Below, piece by piece: positions 40,401 through 49,900 of a DNA stretch of 64,000 nt. This stretch comes from Zerene cesonia (Eukaryota; Arthropoda; Insecta; Lepidoptera; Pieridae). How positions within the stretch are numbered: position 1 is the first letter of the stretch; each line of letters opens with the position of its first letter. The notes below the pieces were generated by a model. The model was given only the letters and a program-made list of their open reading frames with translations, was not told where the DNA came from and ran no database searches. Position numbers and translations under genes: made by a program. The stretch lies in contig NC_052120.1 in assembly GCF_012273895.1 (NCBI RefSeq), forward strand, positions 10,227,756-10,291,755. Reading direction: 5' to 3'.

Positions 40401-41154
40401 TGTCTGGCTCATCATTGGTTTGTGATTGATGACTGGCATAAGCACAAAAACCTTGGAGGGATGTGGGTGTGCGGAGCTTTGAGCAGAGAGTACACTCTCT
40501 TCATGTATCCCAAGTTATATTTACTTTAAATTATAATGATTAGTAAATTTGCTGAATAAGATAGAAATAGATTGAACAAGTTAATATACATTGTTCTTAC
40601 AGTATAAAAATAACTATATGGGATTGTAAAATGAATGTTACGAAAGTACAAAAGAATAGCATTCATTTGCATAATAGGGTGTGAAAAGGAGCCTAATAAA
40701 GGAAAAAAAATAGAGTAACCTCCTCCTCTCTTTTAAAGTCGGTTAAAAAAATCAAGACCCGTTGCCGTATTAGCTATCGCCCCGTTTCCTATAGTCGGAA
40801 AAAAATTAATACTCCCTAAAATGAAATAAGTGACACACATTTCATAAATAAGCGCGAACGTATATCGTTTAAAAGCTAAATTAAATTATAGGTGTTTAAA
40901 ACAAAATTATTCAGTAAATATTTAGAAATACCATAACGTACTGCCTAGAACGAGAGTAGAGAATTGAATTACTTACCATAATCTCTAAACAATTTCTTAT
41001 ATTCCCCTAAATCACTTTGCTCGAGCCACTCATCAACTTGCGCACTTTCTTCAATTAAATCAGTCAAAATATCCCTTTTTCCGATAACTATCGCGTAAAT
41101 TACTAATAACATAAACGTTAGTGTTCCTAAATATTGCCTAAACATATTTGTCAC
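10167..41154 (-). CDS. AREL1: Apoptosis-resistant E3 ubiquitin ligase 1 (HECT type)
   Basis: Seventeen exons join in phase on the minus strand: 41154-40977, 27974-27809, 18918-18710, 18446-18307, 18025-17885, 17739-17631, 17215-17028, 16584-16386, 16195-15999, 15729-15580, 14346-14169, 13467-13322, 12056-11913, 11521-11348, 11099-10947, 10642-10448 and 10337-10167. The product is about 945 residues; human AREL1 has 823. In order: membrane segment (10-25), SAM-like region (38-90), second hydrophobic segment (about 187-204), filamin-like region starting VEWGWEEP (about 231-310), linker with LSPKQLIIKDYILKIIP (about 490), and HECT domain (about 600-945). The HECT domain shows VDWGGVRREWF, GKCLYESALGG, IFDENELE and catalytic Cys912 in PTAHTCFNQL (codon 10271-10269). 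It ends GFGMI, keeping the Phe four residues from the end. The family transfers ubiquitin through this Cys to IAP antagonists such as SMAC. The exon 7 acceptor was chosen by phase; it gives VMIGGGASAAGGPF. Comparison with the human protein suggests no exon is lost in the N gap at 14566. Confidence 0.95.
10398..10443. repeat. (CA)n microsatellite in AREL1 intron 16
   Basis: ACAC tandem run right next to the exon 16 donor on the minus strand, read there as GT repeats starting 5 bases into the intron. Confidence 0.9.
12590..12730. repeat. Interspersed repeat fragment
   Basis: Contains CTCACAGAAAACCGGCGTGA, a GCATTTTTTGCGTTTCG stretch and GTGAGTGAGAAGTCCGGAAG. The same order of motifs occurs at 48575-48655 inside TNPO3. 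It lies in AREL1 intron 12 just before a LINE fragment. Confidence 0.5.
12776..13290 (+). mobile_element. Internally deleted non-LTR retrotransposon (LINE)
   Basis: From 12779 one frame reads IVVLGDFNAHHAEWLG, the GDFNAHH motif of an APE-type endonuclease. From 12904, in another frame, it reads LSLRRDVASLCVLYRIYHGE...FKRNFLPRTTEIWNQL, the usual C-terminal tail of lepidopteran Jockey/R1-like reverse transcriptase ORFs. The whole RT core between them is absent and the frames do not match, so it is a dead, internally deleted copy. The 3' end (GCATCAGGTGACCGTCTGCTCG) lies about 30-40 bp from the AREL1 exon 12 splice donor, inside intron 12 and antisense to AREL1. Confidence 0.8.
13521..13963 (-). 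mobile_element. Long-form Helitron (TCTTATA 5' end)
   Basis: Read on the minus strand it starts A|TCTTATATCTTTAAACAAGC with a short TA run and includes CATGAAAATCGTTGGAGCCG on the plus strand. It continues into a complete short-type body (ATAAATGCG...CAATCGGTTCAGTAGTTTTT on plus) and ends CTAG|T at 13521. It therefore looks like the short Helitron with about 230 bp of a different 5' end attached. It lies in AREL1 intron 11. Confidence 0.8.
14566..15565. other. Assembly gap, 1000 N
   Basis: Exactly 1000 N, a conventional placeholder length, directly preceded by a run of G. It lies in AREL1 intron 10. Exons 10 and 11 join in phase and align continuously with the human protein, so no coding sequence seems to be lost. 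Confidence 0.98.
16930..17022. repeat. (GTGTGC)n microsatellite
   Basis: Interrupted GTGTGC/GTGTGG tandem units next to the AREL1 exon 7 donor on the minus strand. Nearby long frames of His-Thr or Ala-Cys come from this repeat. Confidence 0.9.
21650..21800 (+). mobile_element. tRNA-derived SINE
   Basis: It has a pol III A-box-like TGGCTCAATGGTGAGGACC (from 21657) and, about 30 bp on, a B-box GGTTCGAGACC at 21701-21711. The body is unrelated to a tRNA and the tail is GATGATGATGACATAAA. No acceptor stem can be formed, so it is a SINE and not a tRNA gene. I did not find a clear target-site duplication. Confidence 0.65.
22072..22428 (-). mobile_element. Long-form Helitron (TCTTATA 5' end)
   Basis: Same structure as 13521-13963: A|TCTTATACCTTTAAACGAGT, a TA run, the CATGAAAATCGTTGGAGCCG block, a shortened body and CTAG|T at the minus-strand 3' end. 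The TA run (about 22358-22400) is much longer here. The body lacks the CAATCGGTTCAGTAG section. Confidence 0.8.
23082..23265 (+). mobile_element. Non-autonomous Helitron
   Basis: A|TCCTACAAAAGTTATAAATG at the start, the GAACCGATTGCAATGAAATT core and CTAA at the end, within the CTRR rule. The hairpin region has decayed, so it is an older copy in AREL1 intron 2. Confidence 0.8.
23793..23885 (-). repeat. Helitron-like 3' end fragment
   Basis: ACTAGCTTCGCCCGCGGCTT on the plus strand is the reverse of a ...CGCGGGCGAAGCTAG|T end. This matches the CTAG terminus and GC-rich hairpin region of the Helitrons here. The internal part does not match the complete copies. Confidence 0.5.
24214..24412 (+). 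mobile_element. Non-autonomous Helitron, full length
   Basis: A|TCCTACTAATATTATAAATG ... CGCAGCTAG|T, 199 bp, with the conserved core, the GGATACGGACTTACGCG block and a terminal hairpin (CGCG AGTGAAAC CGCG). One of the best preserved copies. Confidence 0.88.
24446..24500 (+). repeat. Interspersed repeat, second copy of the 325-450 family
   Basis: GGTTGTCTGGAAAAGATCGC followed by GCGATAAGACGGCTAGTTGT, closely similar to the block at 325-372. It lies about 30 bp after a Helitron end. Confidence 0.55.
25478..25625 (-). repeat. Interspersed repeat fragment
   Basis: CCCCGGCTTCGCCCGTG...AATAGTTCCTGAGCTCAGCGCG...ACAAACAAAGAAACT. The reverse-strand motif for no or few changes (CTGAGATTAGCGCGTT-like) recurs at 26300-26420 and 30860-30920, marking one family in three places. 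Confidence 0.45.
25978..26018. repeat. Perfect inverted repeat, 20-bp arms
   Basis: Arms AATCTTATCAAAATTTATGC (25978-25997) and its exact complement (25999-26018), separated by one base. It could fold into a tight hairpin and lies in AREL1 intron 2. Confidence 0.9.
27069..27254 (-). mobile_element. Non-autonomous Helitron
   Basis: The minus strand starts A|TCCTACTAATATT, includes the conserved core (plus-strand CCAAATTTCATTGCAATCGG), and ends in CAAG in place of CTAG. Its 3' end has decayed. Confidence 0.75.
28868..29073 (+). mobile_element. tRNA-derived SINE with 12-bp target duplication
   Basis: Starts GCC-rich, then the A-box-like TTGGTACAGTGGTTAACGCG and the B-box GGATTCGATTCC (28919-28930), then a body ending CCCACTAGGGGACACGGGAC. 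Perfect 12-bp direct repeats TATGCCTACTAG flank it at 28856-28867 and 29074-29085, the mark of LINE-driven retroposition. The intact duplication suggests a fairly recent insertion into AREL1 intron 1. Confidence 0.88.
29654..29795 (+). mobile_element. Non-autonomous Helitron, short variant
   Basis: A|TCCTATTAATATTATAAATG ... AGCAGCTAG|T, 142 bp. The middle (from GGTACGTA to CGGACTTACGCGG) is deleted, as in the copies at 1138 and 2710. Confidence 0.85.
30040..30248. mobile_element. Retroposed element with 41-bp inverted repeats
   Basis: Inverted arms of 41 bp (30049-30089 and 30143-30183, one mismatch) enclose a 53-bp loop with CCCGACGTTTCGAACACTTT. A 12-bp direct repeat AACTCGCTTACT stands at 30040-30051 and 30237-30248. 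The same GGATTTTAAACGCGATTTA motif with its TTTCTTGTGTTTG neighbour occurs at about 25840-25915, so it is a repeat family. Confidence 0.65.
31319..31517 (+). mobile_element. Non-autonomous Helitron, full length
   Basis: A|TCTTACTAATATAATACATG ... CGCAGCTAG|T, 199 bp, with the core and terminal hairpin present. AREL1 intron 1. Confidence 0.85.
32161..32373 (+). mobile_element. Non-autonomous Helitron, full length
   Basis: A|TCCTACTAATATTATAAATG ... CGCAGCTAG|T, 213 bp. It carries a short ATATATAT insertion after GAAATTTG and a perfect CGCGGGTGAAACCGCG terminal hairpin. Confidence 0.88.
33750..33825 (-). repeat. Interspersed repeat (CATGGGCGGTGG family)
   Basis: CCATGGGCGGTGGTAGCGCT followed by TACCATCAGGCGACCCACTAG and GCCGACGGTGACATAAAA. 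Longer copies of this family crowd the TNPO3 introns. Confidence 0.65.
34377..34578 (-). mobile_element. Non-autonomous Helitron, decayed
   Basis: The minus strand begins CCTACTAATATTATAT and keeps the CCAAATTTCATTGTAATCGG core on plus. The terminal hairpin and CTAG have been lost. Confidence 0.7.
39119..39235. promoter_or_regulatory. GC-rich patch with CRE-like site in AREL1 intron 1
   Basis: A CpG-dense stretch (GTGCGCTCGCCGCGGCGGTC) in otherwise AT-rich intron is followed by the palindrome TGACGTCA at 39219-39226, the consensus for CREB/ATF factors. It might be an internal promoter or enhancer. The base composition and site are seen; the function is inferred. Confidence 0.35.
39460..39663 (+). 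mobile_element. Helitron-like element, second family
   Basis: A|TCCCTACTGATATAATAAAC ... GCGGAAACCTAG|T, 204 bp. The A|TC...CTAG|T ends fit Helitrons, but the interior (CGACTTGGATGAAATTAGGT) is a different family from the other copies. Confidence 0.65.
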
Positions 41155-42227
41155 GTTTATTCATAATATTTGAATTATTTTGAAAACAAACACACACACA
41201 TACACGCCCCCATCGCATGTCCAATTTTTGGTATTGACATGACGTTTGACATTTTGCTTAATATTTTGATTCACCAATTTACGTTCCATTATACATTTCA
41301 TAACTGAGTGAGAAATATAACAATCCAAATATAACACTCCTCTAAATAAATATAACTTCTGAAATGGATAGGTGGTCTAACAAAATTAGCAACATCAACA
41401 TCTAAATTTCTTTAATATTTTTTGTTTGTTCTTTATGGGGATTTTTATAAAATAAACTAGCTGACCGCAAACCGGCAAACGCTGTTCTGCCCTACTTTTA
41501 TTATACGACATACACACGTAAATTCATTCAGCTGTTTCGAAGGAGTATGGTTATAAGAATTTTATATAGAGAGAAAAGAAGAGATTACTTAAATATGTAC
41601 TTATACAAAACTATGAAAACTGTATATTTTTTTTTTTGTGTTACAATACCTACGTATGAAGTTCAATTGGCAATGATTTTACCTTCTAAGGCTTTTTCTT
41701 AAATGAAAGAGAAACATTACACAGAAAATATTTTGCCTAATAAAGGGCGATTTGGAAATATGAACAAATATAACATTATTAAATCTTGGCTGTGCTTGAA
41801 AATTGACTCTTATGTAATGCAATAATCATAAATAATTTAATGAGGAAATTCAAACACTCTTGATGGTAATATGTATAAAATCCATAGTCACTATGCATAA
41901 TATGCTTGATAGCCCCTCGACCTTGGCAATGTGATAATCAATGTATTTTGTAAACAAGATACACCTGACAAGTGTTAGGTATCTTACATAATAAAACCAA
42001 CATTTTATCTTACAAAACAAAATAAATGAACAAGAATAGATTTTATTTCATTACATCCTCTTTATAACACTTGGGCAAACACAATAAAACTACAAAATGA
42101 AACTATACATATATATTTTATTAAACATATCACAAGGGGTGCTTCAACAGTCTAAAGAAGGCTAATAAAGCGGGGAGTGATCAATTCACTGAGATAGGAT
42201 CTTAAAGATAAAGATTAAATTTGAAGT
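41155..42227. other. Intergenic, AREL1 promoter side to PRDX5 3' end
   Basis: This 1.07-kb gap separates two minus-strand genes. It contains the putative AREL1 promoter (to about 41350) and a repeat at 41457-41575 that begins CTAGCTGACC and holds CGGCAAACGCTGTTCTGCC, a motif common in insect repeats. It also holds the PRDX5 3' UTR. No other gene is seen. Confidence 0.6.
41235..41251. promoter_or_regulatory. TGACA-repeat motif upstream of AREL1
   Basis: TGACATGACGTTTGACA lies 81-97 bp before the AREL1 start codon. Similar doubled TGACA motifs occur upstream of five other genes in the window. Confidence 0.45.
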
Positions 42228-43439
42228 TTACTTCTTCAGCTTAAGTTTATCAGCAAGTGAACAAGATAGGCCAGTGCCATCTGGCTCAACATTTAATTCT
42301 TCTACAGTGCTATTATTGATGACCATAGAGAATCGCTTGGAGCGAAGACCGCCAAGTGGTGGCAAGTTTACACCGAGGTCCAAGGCCTTTATGAAGTTGC
42401 CTGATGGGTCAGCTAGCATGCGTACCTGAAGATAAATTTACTTTTAAAATTATACAAACGTTGATCTGCAAGCATTTCTATACAATATCTTTCTCTTTAG
42501 AGTCTCTAAAGATTAGTAGGAGCAGGTTCTCTCTGTAATACATAGTATAAATGGATTTAAAACAATATTGAATGTAGTGTTAGACTGGATCTTATAATAT
42601 TTTTCCTTAATTATACTTTATGTCTGTATTGCAGTCTTAAGTGTTTAATTATATATAGCCACCAATTAAGCCATCGTTATGAAATTAAACCATACTTTAC
42701 ATTATATGAAGAATATTCATTGTTTGTTTGAAGTTAGTACCTCTGTAATATTATGTACTTGTAGCATTTAATTAATGCAAAAAGGTGAAGGTCAATTAAC
42801 ACAGTTGCTTGGAAACAGTAAATTATTATACCTAATGTAATAATTGTTTAAACATTTGATATTCCACCAAAAAAAAAATATATATCAATTACCATATATT
42901 TTCTACAATGTAGGTAGTCAAATAACTATTTCAGACTTTTTTTTGAAGGAGTATAGATTGTGCAGGTATACAGTTATCGTAAAAATCTTTAATCCCACCT
43001 TTCCTTTTGTGTTATGTTGATTGCCCCATGCGCCCATCACATACGGATCATTCACGGAGACGCAAACAATCTCCGATACACCCTCCGATTTCAACTTGTC
43101 GGCACTCTCCACATAACCTGGCAAATGTGTTTTAGAACATCCTGGTGTGAATGCGCCAGGAACGGCAAAAAGAACGACCTTCTTTCCGGCTGTCAACTCG
43201 CAAATATTCACTTTGTTCGCCGGCGAATCTTCGAACAAATCAACTGCCGGCAACTTATCACCAACCTAAAATTATAAGAATAGTTTAGCCGGTAGTTATG
43301 TAATTGTATTTAAAAGCCTAAAAAGCCTACTCACCTTTATTGGGGCCATTATTATTTTTGTCGTATGTACTGCTCTACAAGACGCTTGCTTAGCGAATGT
43401 AGAAACACCTTTAACGATCGACGCGGTCGTGGGAAACAT
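42228..43439 (-). CDS. PRDX5: Peroxiredoxin-5, mitochondrial
   Basis: Three exons, 43439-43335, 43265-42999 and 42425-42228, give 189 residues, all in phase 0. The first exon (MFPTTASIVKGVSTFAKQAS..) is a basic, acid-free presequence typical of mitochondrial import. A second ATG (MAPIKVGD) could give a cytosolic form, as known for this family. The Prx5 signature PGAFTPGCSKTHLPGY holds the peroxidatic Cys (codon 43139-43137). The C-terminal EPDGTGLSCSLADKL holds the resolving Cys of the atypical 2-Cys type (codon 42263-42261). The enzyme reduces hydrogen peroxide, alkyl peroxides and peroxynitrite using thioredoxin. Length and motifs match the family fully. It is divergent with TNPO3 across a 515-bp spacer. 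Confidence 0.96.
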
Positions 43440-43954
43440 TTGTAGTGGTCAAGTAATTATATTCTTTTTTTATTATCTTTGATTTATGTTGCGGCCTTTG
43501 ACTTAATTTATATAATCTACTTGGGTCACAGACAGATTAAAAACAAGATGTGTCAAAAACAGACCGTCACTTGTCATATGCGTCCCAATTTAAGCATGAT
43601 TCATGTTTGCATTATTATTTATTTTTTGGCAAATAAAAGTTCTAACGAATTATAATTTTGACAGAAAATCATGCTATCTTCATGCTTTTTATGATTTTAG
43701 CTTGTTGTACATAGAAATTTATAATTTTTTTTTGTTTTATTTATGCTCTGTTTAATTTTTGGCATAACCTTATTTATCTGTAACGAAGTTCGTTCATATG
43801 TTCATATTTCATTTGATTGACGTTGTAACTTGTTTGATTCAATTCGTATTTTGAGCATATTTCCACATTTCTACGTAAAAATATGTTATTGAGTGGTTTA
43901 TGTATAACAACAGAGAAACATTAGGATTTTCTCTTGGATATAACACTGTACAAA
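43440..43954. promoter_or_regulatory. Bidirectional promoter region PRDX5 / TNPO3
   Basis: The 515 bp between two divergent start codons must hold both promoters and 5' UTRs. GTCACTTGTCA at 43566-43576 (TGACAAGTGAC on the PRDX5 strand) is 127-137 bp from the PRDX5 ATG. TTGACG at about 43818 is some 132 bp from the TNPO3 ATG. No TATA box in a convincing position was seen. Confidence 0.5.
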
Positions 43955-46900
43955 ATGGAGCCTCCATCAATGGACACGGTATACCAGGCCATCAGCGCCT
44001 TGTATGATAACGAAAATACTAATGAAAAAGAAAAGGCTTCGCTCTGGCTGGAAGAAGTGCAAAAATCTGTAAGTATTTAGTTATCGTTAACCTTTGTTCA
44101 TAAGTTTAATCACAATCTTTCGCTACACGAAATTAATATTCAAATAAATATTTTCAGATTCACTCATGGAAAGTAGCCGATGAGCTTTTACAACAGAAAA
44201 AGAATGTGCAGTCGTGTTATTTCGCTGCACAGACCATGAGATCTAAAGTGCAGCATAATCTATCTGAACTACCTGAAGATGCCATAATATCTCTTAGAGA
44301 TTCACTCGTGTCTCATTTGGAAACTGTTTCACCTGATGTCAGTTCTGCTATTTTAACACAACTCTCCTTAGCTTTAGCGGATTTAGCTCTACAAATGCCA
44401 AACTGGAAAAACTGTGTTAGTGACCTCATAAAAGAATTTTCAAATAAAAACAACTTTGCTCTGCTAGAAATATTGACAGTATTACCACAAGAAATAGATT
44501 CGTCTAACTTAAAACTAGGGGAAAATCGTCGCGAGGAAATTAAATCTGAGCTGCGAGGGAATTCGCAAATTGTAGTCATGTTTCTTAAAGAATGTATATC
44601 TAGCTCACAGAACTCAAATGTAGCATTAAAAATAATTAGGTGTATGACCTCATGGTTGCAAGTGAAAGCTATAAACATACAAGAGTTGCCGCAAAATCCC
44701 GTTATAGGTCTATGTTTACAAGTGTTAAGAGACTATACAAGTATTTACCTGTTACATGATGCTGCAACAGATTGTATATGTGCGATATTACATTGTTTAG
44801 AAGAGAATAACAATAATGACGATGTGGAAAGGTTAATATTTGATAGTGTATCGGCTCTGGAAGAGAGCTATCATCTTGCTGTAGCTCATGAAGAGGAAGA
44901 AAAGGCAGCTAACTTTGCTAGACTGTTCACTGAGCTCGGCGAAACATTTTTAGAGAAAATCATTGTCAGCACTTCTAATGGGATGGTGCATTTTGCAATG
45001 AGGTCCCTAGAATTAGCTCTTGTGTGTGTTGGCCATCATGACTATGATGTAAGTTATATTAAAAATTATTTTCTACATAACATTCACAAAAAAAATCACA
45101 AAATATCTTAAAATAATCCCGTTCTCTTAAAATAATCATGTTTTTAGAGTTACCAACTAACCAAAAAAAAAAAACTTGTGATCCTCCTCAGTTTATGAGT
45201 TCAAAGTAACAACTAAAAAGCAAAAAGACATAATAATTTCGTAACTATTTTACTAGAATGTTAATTAAAGTCAATGAATATGAAATGTTGTGTTTATTAA
45301 TTGTAAGGTGGTTTCAAACACGCATTCACATAATTTCTTACACAAATTCACAAATTTTAATAAAAATCTATGTAAGTACTATGTTCCTAATAATAACATG
45401 TATTTTGATTATTGTAGGTAGCAGAAATCACATTTAACTTATGGTACCGTCTATCAGAAGAAGTATATCAGAGGGATTACCAGCCACTAACTGATGCTTT
45501 CAAACCACATATAGAGAGGCTGATCGAGGCCCTTGCTAGGCACTGCCAGTGCGAACCTGATGATACAAACTTGCCGGAAGAAGGTGATGAATTCTATGTG
45601 AGTAAATGTATTCTCAGAGGTATATAGCTTATATTCTTTTTATAAATTTGTGTAATTTATGAATATGAATCTTTCTATATGGTAGTGTGATGGCAAAAGT
45701 GACAGTGAAGTTTACTTTAATGAGTATATTAATTAAATCAAAGCAATGCAAAGGTCTTATTGTAATATCTCTTTAGAACTTTGATAACATAACATTACAT
45801 ATTCTGTTTGTTCTTACGTTGTCATATACAATTTGAATCATATATTTTATGACTTTAGTCAGAGTTCAGCTCTGAATTTAATACCAAATTTATTTGAATT
45901 TAATACTAATCACTAAATTTCTTCAACAAGACTCCTGATTCAAGCTCAGAAATTGGCTGTAGCAAAATTGTGCCTTCGCTTATATTAGACAGAGTTTTCT
46001 GCCTTCAAAATTTAAAATTACTGATACAAAATAAGGTATAAATGAAATTGATAAAGTTGATAATAATTGGCGCCTAGGCGATTGGCGATTTAAATGTTTT
46101 TAGCATAATTTAATATCAAAAATTTAAATACTCGTACAAAACAAGGTTTTGCAATAATAATAAATAGTTGTAATGTTCTGAAGGAGATGCGACAATTTTC
46201 GAAATTAACCTAGGCCCACAAATACTCCTATGTTTATGTATGTGGGTGTAGAGCATTGCTTGATACTAATTGGAAAATGGAGTTTTTAACACCCTCACAT
46301 AAGATTGACTCATTGTAGATGCATAACTTTATACAGCAGCTATACTATCTTACCGCCCGCGGCTTCGTCCTTAGTCGAGGGAAAAGACAGTATCAGTTCC
46401 CGTTTCCGTCGGATTTCTGACATAAAAACTACTATGTCCTGTCTATTTATAATACTGAATTGGAAGAGTTCTACTTGTATGCTGTACTTATAACACGGAA
46501 GAGTTTTAAGGCGAATAAAATCTTAATTTTTTTACTTTTATTCTGTCAGCAATCCTCACTGCTGATTGCTATGTTATTTACATAGCAATCAGCAGTGCAG
46601 ATAGAATTGAAATAATAAAAAAAACGCAAAAGAGTTTATCGTAGAATGAAGCCAATTGGACAAAGAACAAAATGTAACAGGGATGAAAAATAGGTGGGAA
46701 AAGGTAAAGCAAAAAAAAAACGGGATTTCTCGATTCCTAGTAAAACTACACAGTTTTTTTTTTGTTAAAAGTTAAATGGCAAGGTTTTAGGTAATTAAAA
46801 GATGTACCACTTTTATTTGTACACTTTTTTCACATAACCTCAATGTTCACGTTGTCAAATTTATTCTGTTTCTTCACAAATCATACTCATTACGTCAATA

Positions 46901-49900
46901 CTTTTTTGATACTAATTATTTCCATATTTATACACATAATAACACATTGTTTGTATTGGAAGTAGCAATTAGCTTGATTTGAATTACAAATTGTAGTAAT
47001 TGCTCTATATTAAACTAGCTTTCCTCCAGCGGCATCGTCCACGTAATCAAAAAAAAAGATAGTTAGTCCCGGGTTTTCCCCGTATAGCTCCCGTTTTTGT
47101 AGGATTTCCGGGTTAAAAACGATGTCAGTATCAAGTTTCATCCACTCAGTCAATTCAGTGATTAAGACGTCAAGGAGAGACAGTCAGAGTAATAATTGCC
47201 TTTATAATGTTATTATGTCTTTGTAATGTCATAGTCGACAATGTTGCTGGTGGTGGTGGTGCTGGCTGGTGGTTGCCTGATAGTAAGCGCTACTACCTAC
47301 CGCTCATGAACAGGTGGAGAGGCGTAAGGTCGATTGCAGACCTTTCGCCTCTACAAAATTGATTGCCGACATTAAATGGAGAAGAGATTAAGAAAGCATT
47401 GACGAGAGGATAAAAGGAAATGACTGAGAAGGGTTAAGAAAAGGATATGGGCCGTTATAATATTAATAGGGCTGTTCATAGATTCACGTCACATCCATAT
47501 CTAAAAGAGTGTATTCATCCAGGAATTCCGAGTCAAAGTGATGGAGCTGATAAAGGACGTGGTGTTCATCGTGGGCTCCGGCGCGGTGTTCCGCCAAATG
47601 TTCGCGATGCTGCAGGCTGACCTGCCCTGGGAGCAGACGGAGGCTGCCCTGTTTATTATGCAGGCGGTCGCTAAGAATATTTTGCCGTGAGTCTCATTTT
47701 GTTGTTAATCATATTGTGACTTGATATAGAATGTAATTATTAAGTATTTTCCAATATCCAGGTATTGGAAGAATTGGATTTCAGGGTTTCTTTAGTTTTG
47801 AAAGTTTATTGTATATAAATCAATTTTATGAAGAAAATCAAACCTCTTTGGAGCAACTTATGGGTAATTAAATTATGGAAATATGAATTGTATTATCAAA
47901 CAAATCCAAAAAAGGAGAAGGTTCTTAATTTGAATGTATTTCTTCTTTTGTTTATTGTTACCTGAGAACTTTTGATTGGGTTTTGATTTTTTTATTTATT
48001 TATAAGCTGCCTTCAATGTGGTATTTCATTGGTCTAGTTCTGATATTTTGCAGGTGGTTTAATTTGTCAGAAACAATTATTAATTATTTCGATTCGCGTT
48101 ATTTTTCACAGAGAGGAATACGAATATGTGCCGAAAGTGGTGGAGGCGATCCTGTCGATGCCGGAGAGCAGCCACCTGGCGGTGCGGCACACGTGCCTGC
48201 AGCTGCTGGGCGAGCTGTGCGAGTGGGTGGAGCGCCACCCGCAGTGCCTGGAGCCCTGCCTGCGGTTTCTCGTACGCGCGCTGCTGCACCCCAAGCTGGC
48301 CTACGCCGCCGCCACCGCGCTGCAGGTGAGCGCGAGCATCCAGGTGCAGCTGCTGGCCGCTGACTGGAGATGCCTTAGACACAATATGCTAGTGTGGCTC
48401 ACCGAAAGACCTTCTACCTACCTACCTACATGGGCGTGCCAGCAATGACTCTCATCGCCATAATAACTACTGCTAGTACTTGACTACAAGGGTGTGGTTC
48501 TTTAAATTGTGTGTGGGAGTTGAGCAAGCTTCGGCACTAATTGCGCCAGCTCGCACCGGGGAAGCAAGTACCAGACGCTCACAGAAGACCGGCTAGAAAT
48601 AGTAGCATGCTACGATGTTTCGTTCCGTTAGCGGGGGAGCCGGAGGCCCATATCCTTACCCTTCCCAGTCCTTTCCTTGTATTCCTCTCGCCATTCATTT
48701 TTTAATCCATATCATGTCAAATCTTCATGGGCGGAGGTGGCGCTTACCATCAAACGACCCAACTTGCCGACGATAACATAAAAAAATCGCATTTGTCCGT
48801 TACAGAACATCTGCAAAGCGTGCCGCCGCGAAGCGTCCTGCCACGTGGCGGTGGTGGTGGAGGCGGCGCGCGCGGCCGACCAGCTCGCGCTGCCCATACA
48901 CACGGCCTCGGCTCTCATGCGGGCTCTGNNNNNNNNNNNNNNNNNNNNNNNNNNNNNNNNNNNNNNNNNNNNNNNNNNNNNNNNNNTTGTGATGAATGTG
49001 TTTAGAATGTAGTGAGATGGTTTGGATGTTTTTGGATTAGTTTTGGTTGTGTTTGATGAGGTGATTGATGCATCATGTATATATTTTTTTTTTTACTAAG
49101 TAATAGCGGGCAATTGAACTTGTGGTTTGCCTGATGGTAAGCGATCACCACCGTCCATTTGTAGAAATAGGGTAATTGCAAATACTTTTCTCTAATAATA
49201 GAGAAGGGGGGAAATGATCAGGAAAGGAATATCCCCCATCCTCCTCTTCGTTTCCAGCTATGTCCCAACATACTAATACAATAAATTAATGTCGCGCAGC
49301 TGTGCCGCGCGATGCGAGAGGCGGTGGGGGCGCAGGTGGCGGGGCTGGCGGCGCTGGTGGAGGCGCCGGGGGGTGTGGGGGGCGCGGGGGCGGCGCGGCG
49401 CGGCTCGGCGGCGGACCCGGCCGTGTGGCTGGACCGCATCGCGGCGCTGTTCCGCGACGTGGACGTGCAGCCGCCGCCCGCCTCCGCCGTCGACCACCCG
49501 TGCCTGCCCGCCTTCCAGGACCTGTGGCCTGTCGTGCACCAGGTTATGCTCAAGTGGGTATATGCCGAGTGGGCTGTTCAGAAAAATAGGGATAGAATAA
49601 CTTTTTTTTACTTACTGGTTCCCCATTAAATTCTACAAAGGAAACTTTTGTTATTACACATATAGTGATAACAATGATTTTATATGTTAAAAATAAATTT
49701 TAAAAGTAAAAAAAAATTATGGCATTTTACTTTAACAACCACACATTTTTACTTAAAATTAAGTTCGCAATGATTCAATCTGTATAATGATTGAACACTG
49801 ATGGAGTCCCTCCCAACCCTTGGGCAGGTACTGCCGCGACGGGCGCGTGATGGAGCGCGCGTGCCGCTGCGTGCGCTTCTGCGTGCGCGGGTCGGGGCGC

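Larger units (their letters stand above)
27975..40976 (-). other. AREL1 intron 1 (13 kb)
   Basis: The donor GTAAGT follows exon 1 at 40976 and the acceptor TTTCAG ends at 27975. The G|GT phase joins DYG to ISTL within a SAM-like region. The intron carries a SINE, several Helitrons, a retroposed inverted-repeat element and a GC-rich patch with a CRE-like site. No extra coding exon is supported. Confidence 0.75.
45598..47522 (+). other. TNPO3 intron 3 (1.9 kb)
   Basis: AT-rich intron with an 18-bp perfect inverted repeat at 46557-46597, two CTAG/GCCCGCGGCTTCG-type repeat ends (about 46350-46450 and 47014-47200) and a CATGGGCGG-family repeat near its 3' end. No additional exon was seen. Confidence 0.65.
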
